From: Bacillota bacterium
GTDB lineage: Bacteria; Bacillota; Clostridia; Lachnospirales; Lachnospiraceae
Assembly: GCA_023437885.1 (NCBI GenBank)
Contig: JAEZFH010000244.1
Span: forward strand, 1-8,173
Length of the DNA stretch: 8,173 nt
Direction of reading: 5' to 3'
The position numbers and the translations under genes were made by a program. Positions 5,844 to 8,173 of this stretch are shown piece by piece (position 1 is the stretch's first letter; every line of letters begins with the position of its first letter). Under the pieces are notes generated by a model. That model made no database searches and was not told the DNA's origin. It was given only the letters and a program-made list of their open reading frames with translations.

Positions 5844-7205
5844 CTAGTCCTTCACAATCAGCTGATACTTTCCACTGGGTGCACGATCTATAACATCGGT
5901 GAAGTACAGCCTGAATACGGTTTCTGCTCCCAGAAACTTCTCGATTGCGTTACTTATCAATTCTCCGGATATCTTTTCCCTGGAAGACTCTGACAGAATG
6001 CATAAGATATTCAGAGAACCGTCTTTCTTTTGCCGAAACTGTATCTGCATTACCATATCCGATAATTGACTGATCAGCACGGATAATTGAACCTGGCTGA
6101 ACCGGCCTCCTCCTGTCTCAAGAAACTCGGCTTCTCTTCCTGCGATTCCCTTAATCACAGGATGAACACTTCCACAGGAACAGGTGCTTCCCTCCCCCGG
6201 CAGAATCAGATCTCCGATATCATATCGGATCAAAGGTGTGCCGAAGGTATCAAAGCCTGTAACAAGCAGCTTTATGCCTTCTTCCGTCGGTATATGCTCA
6301 AAGATCCCCGTATCAATGGCTTCATGATAAGAGCCATGGCTGCATTGGATTATAAAGGGAGCTCCTTCGTTGGAAGCATACTGATCCGACACTGGACAGC
6401 CAAAGACTTTCTCAATGACTTCCCGGTGATGGGGAAGCACTGTTTCGGAGGTGGTAAAGACTGCCTTGGGAGTAAAAGAAGGTTTCATCTGATTCTCCTC
6501 CATATATTTGGCAATGGTGTAGATTGCCGAGACAAAGCCATCAATGGCTTGGGGCTTGAACCGGTTTAAATCTTTTATATATAAGGGAAGATTTTTTTCC
6601 GTCAGATGGTAGGTGGAATAAAGCCGCTGTCTTAAAGGATAATTATTTCGCCAGAAGACAGGTCTTTTAGGAAAATCCTCCGTGATTTTTTTGCCAAAGA
6701 ATCTGGCGGATTTCATTTTATTATTGTGAAAACCAAAGGTCAGCTTATAGGCGTCCAGATACGCCATCCTCTGCTGCACATCCACCGGCCGTTTCCTTAC
6801 CACAAGAGGAATACCTCCGGTTCCTCCGGTACGAGAGCGAAAGCTCTTTCTTTTGGAGACGGTGTAGATACTGCTTAGATTTTCCTTCAGCACCGTCTTG
6901 GTAAGCACCGGAAGCTTTTGAATATCCTCTGCGGATTTGATCTCCTCCATGGGAATACCCTGATAGAACTCGCGGTAAAAGGGACTGTACGCAACCGCAT
7001 AATGAAGCAGCCTTATAAATCTTCTATCTTGAATCCTCTGTTCCTTTTTAGGATTGTTGTGCTTAGTATGGGAAAACAACTGAAGATATTTTTTATAAAC
7101 ACCTGTATAACGCCTGGTATAAAGCATCAGACCATATAAGCTGATTGCAATATTCTGGCCAAAGACAGGCAGGCGGTAATAAATTCTCAGAGCAATCCGT
7201 TCCAT
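5844..7205 (-). CDS. PaaK/CapK-like adenylate-forming enzyme in a polysaccharide locus
   Basis: This 453-residue protein belongs to the phenylacetate-CoA ligase-like (PaaK/CapK) branch of the ANL adenylate-forming superfamily. Domains: a polysaccharide-locus-type N-terminus (1-60), then HYAVAYSPFYREFY (68-81), the phosphate-binding loop RTGGTGGIPL (125-134), TTSET (251-255), DQYASNEGAPF (274-284, equivalent to the family's Y-G-x-x-E site), LIRYDIGDL (325-333, the ribose-binding aspartate loop), and CSCGSVHPVIKGIAGR (342-357), which carries the CxCG and G-R hinge marks of PaaK. The C-terminal PSGKYQLI (443-450) keeps the Lys446 position. The chemistry expected of the family is ATP-dependent activation of a carboxylic acid to an acyl-adenylate. 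The acid, and whether the acyl group goes to CoA, a sugar or another acceptor, is not known. It is cytoplasmic; no signal peptide is seen, and a hydrophobic patch at 16-30 is too short to call. ATG 7203-7205 has AGGAGGG (7213-7219) seven bases upstream, immediately after the preceding gene's stop, indicating tight operon structure. Confidence 0.88.
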   Translation of the reverse strand: MERIALRIYYRLPVFGQNIAISLYGLMLYTRRYTGVYKKYLQLFSHTKHNNPKKEQRIQDRRFIRLLHYAVAYSPFYREFYQGIPMEEIKSAEDIQKLPVLTKTVLKENLSSIYTVSKRKSFRSRTGGTGGIPLVVRKRPVDVQQRMAYLDAYKLTFGFHNNKMKSARFFGKKITEDFPKRPVFWRNNYPLRQRLYSTYHLTEKNLPLYIKDLNRFKPQAIDGFVSAIYTIAKYMEENQMKPSFTPKAVFTTSETVLPHHREVIEKVFGCPVSDQYASNEGAPFIIQCSHGSYHEAIDTGIFEHIPTEEGIKLLVTGFDTFGTPLIRYDIGDLILPGEGSTCSCGSVHPVIKGIAGREAEFLETGGGRFSQVQLSVLISQLSDMVMQIQFRQKKDGSLNILCILSESSREKISGELISNAIEKFLGAETVFRLYFTDVIDRAPSGKYQLIVKD

Positions 7206-7219
7206 ATTGAGGCCCTCCT

Positions 7220-8173
7220 CTATAGTTCCATGGTAAGCAGCAGGATGCTGTTTATTTTTTCTACCTCAAATTTCTCCTGACACAAATGATAGGAGTGGTT
7301 TCCCATGGCTTCTCTGAGTTCTTTTTTTTGAATGAGTATTTCCAGCCTGCGGGCTAACGCCCTCCCATCCTTCGGCGGGATTAAGAAGCCGTTATAACCC
7401 TCAATCACCGTATCCTTGCACCCCGGAGCCTTCGTTGTTACAATTGCTCTTCCGGCCGCCATTGCTTCTACAATGCTGCGTCCGTTTCCTTCATGATAGG
7501 AGGGCAGTACAAAGATCGAGCACCGCCTAAGAAAAGGTCTTACATCCTCCGCATGGCCGCAGTAAGTAACGGCTCCTTCCTCCAATAAAGCAGACAGCTC
7601 CTCTTCCTTAACTGACTCCTTATGTTCATCAAAGCCTCCCACAAGAAGAAAGGAAACTTCCGGGTATTTCTTCTTTAAGAGGGATGCCGCCTCAAAATAC
7701 TCCCGGACACCCTTGCCAAACACCAATCTTGCCGTCATGCAGACGCAAGGCTCTCTTGGTATGGGAAACCTGGTAAAATGCGTCATATTTACTCCCGAAC
7801 CATTTACCAGTACAGCTTTGTCCTTTCCGATCAGCCGCAATTTTTTCATCCTGTTAAAATCGTCCTGATTCATGAAGAAGCAGGCCTTGCAGAAACGAAG
7901 TACAAATTTATAAAAGCAGCAGAGCAGGCATCGGAGCAGAAAGTCCGTGCGTCCTTTGGAATAAAAAGGAGTCTCCAGACCGGTAATAAAGGGATAAATT
8001 CTTTTAATTCTCAGAATAATTGCGGCACTTCCACCGAATGCAATGGGCTTAGCCATATAGAAGAAGCAAAGATCAGGTTTTAATCTGTTAAGCAACTTCA
8101 GATAGCAAAAAAATACAGCTAAATTTTCTAACACTCCCGTTCCGGTTCTGCTTCCGCCCACTGTCTCATAAGA
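7220..8173 (-). CDS. GT4 glycosyltransferase (CapM/PglA-like), N-terminus outside the window
   Basis: The reading frame is open to the right edge, so the 317 residues seen lack the start. GT4 enzymes of this type are about 370-380 residues, which suggests some 55-60 are missing. A GTG at 8159-8161 is in frame but is not a convincing start, because homologous sequence (GSRTGTGVLENL, then LNRLKPDLCFFYMAKPIAFG) begins at the edge, matching the family pattern 'R.G.NPxxDL...KxxKPDVVxTYTxKPxIYG'. Later marks: VNGSGVNMTHF (visible 123-133), MTARLVFGKGVREY (146-159), PSYHEGNGRSIVEAMAAG (224-241) with the E-x7-E glutamates, and TTKAPGCKDTVIEGYNGFLIPP (246-267). The family's usual EGxPRS is EGNGRS here, so proline is replaced by glycine. 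It is a retaining cytoplasmic transferase probably acting early on the lipid-linked oligosaccharide; donor unknown. Its stop is 14 bases before the CapK-like start. Confidence 0.9.
   Translation of the reverse strand, partial: SYETVGGSRTGTGVLENLAVFFCYLKLLNRLKPDLCFFYMAKPIAFGGSAAIILRIKRIYPFITGLETPFYSKGRTDFLLRCLLCCFYKFVLRFCKACFFMNQDDFNRMKKLRLIGKDKAVLVNGSGVNMTHFTRFPIPREPCVCMTARLVFGKGVREYFEAASLLKKKYPEVSFLLVGGFDEHKESVKEEELSALLEEGAVTYCGHAEDVRPFLRRCSIFVLPSYHEGNGRSIVEAMAAGRAIVTTKAPGCKDTVIEGYNGFLIPPKDGRALARRLEILIQKKELREAMGNHSYHLCQEKFEVEKINSILLLTMEL

Noticed and set aside
8159..8161. GTG as the start of the right-hand glycosyltransferase
   Set aside because: The frame stays open to the window edge and the protein would lack the first part of the GT-B N-terminal domain, so the gene is cut by the edge.

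Overview
The window is one stretch of a surface or extracellular polysaccharide biosynthesis locus. Every gene I can support lies on the minus strand, so transcription runs from the right edge to the left. Moderate GC by eye, strong GGAGG-type ribosome sites, occasional non-ATG starts, and the protein types (EpsG-type polymerase, CapK-like adenylate-forming enzyme, WcaC-like and Lachnospiraceae-style glycosyltransferases) suggest a Firmicute of class Clostridia, probably Lachnospiraceae. That placement is inference; there is no rRNA or housekeeping marker here.

In order of transcription: (1) a GT4 glycosyltransferase whose N-terminus lies beyond the right edge (7220-8173); (2) a PaaK/CapK-like adenylate-forming enzyme (5844-7205); (3) a GT2 glycosyltransferase (4688-5695); (4) a second GT4-fold glycosyltransferase joined to it by an ATGA overlap (3258-4691); (5) a decayed capF-like fragment in the widest gap (about 2933-3204); (6) a third, WcaC-like GT4 enzyme (1603-2877); (7) an EpsG-type multi-spanning membrane protein, the likely repeat-unit polymerase (430-1509); (8) the first 90 codons of a second GT-A-fold, HlpA-like glycosyltransferase that starts at TTG and runs off the left edge (1-270).

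The genes fit a Wzy-type pathway. The cytoplasmic glycosyltransferases build an oligosaccharide on an undecaprenyl carrier, and the EpsG-like protein polymerises the exported units. The CapK-like protein may activate a carboxylate for decoration or transfer, but its substrate cannot be read from sequence. The initiating phosphoglycosyltransferase, flippase, chain-length regulator and any intact nucleotide-sugar genes are not in the window.

Two junctions carry what look like scars of past gene replacement. One is the frameshifted, internally deleted capF-like remnant. The other is a 44-base diverged second copy of the 3' end of the CapK-like gene, directly after its stop codon. I see no transposase, integrase, CRISPR array, tRNA, rRNA, convincing promoter or Rho-independent terminator. 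I do not see a clearly new biological system; the most worthwhile items are the two scars and the CapK-like enzyme of unknown substrate.
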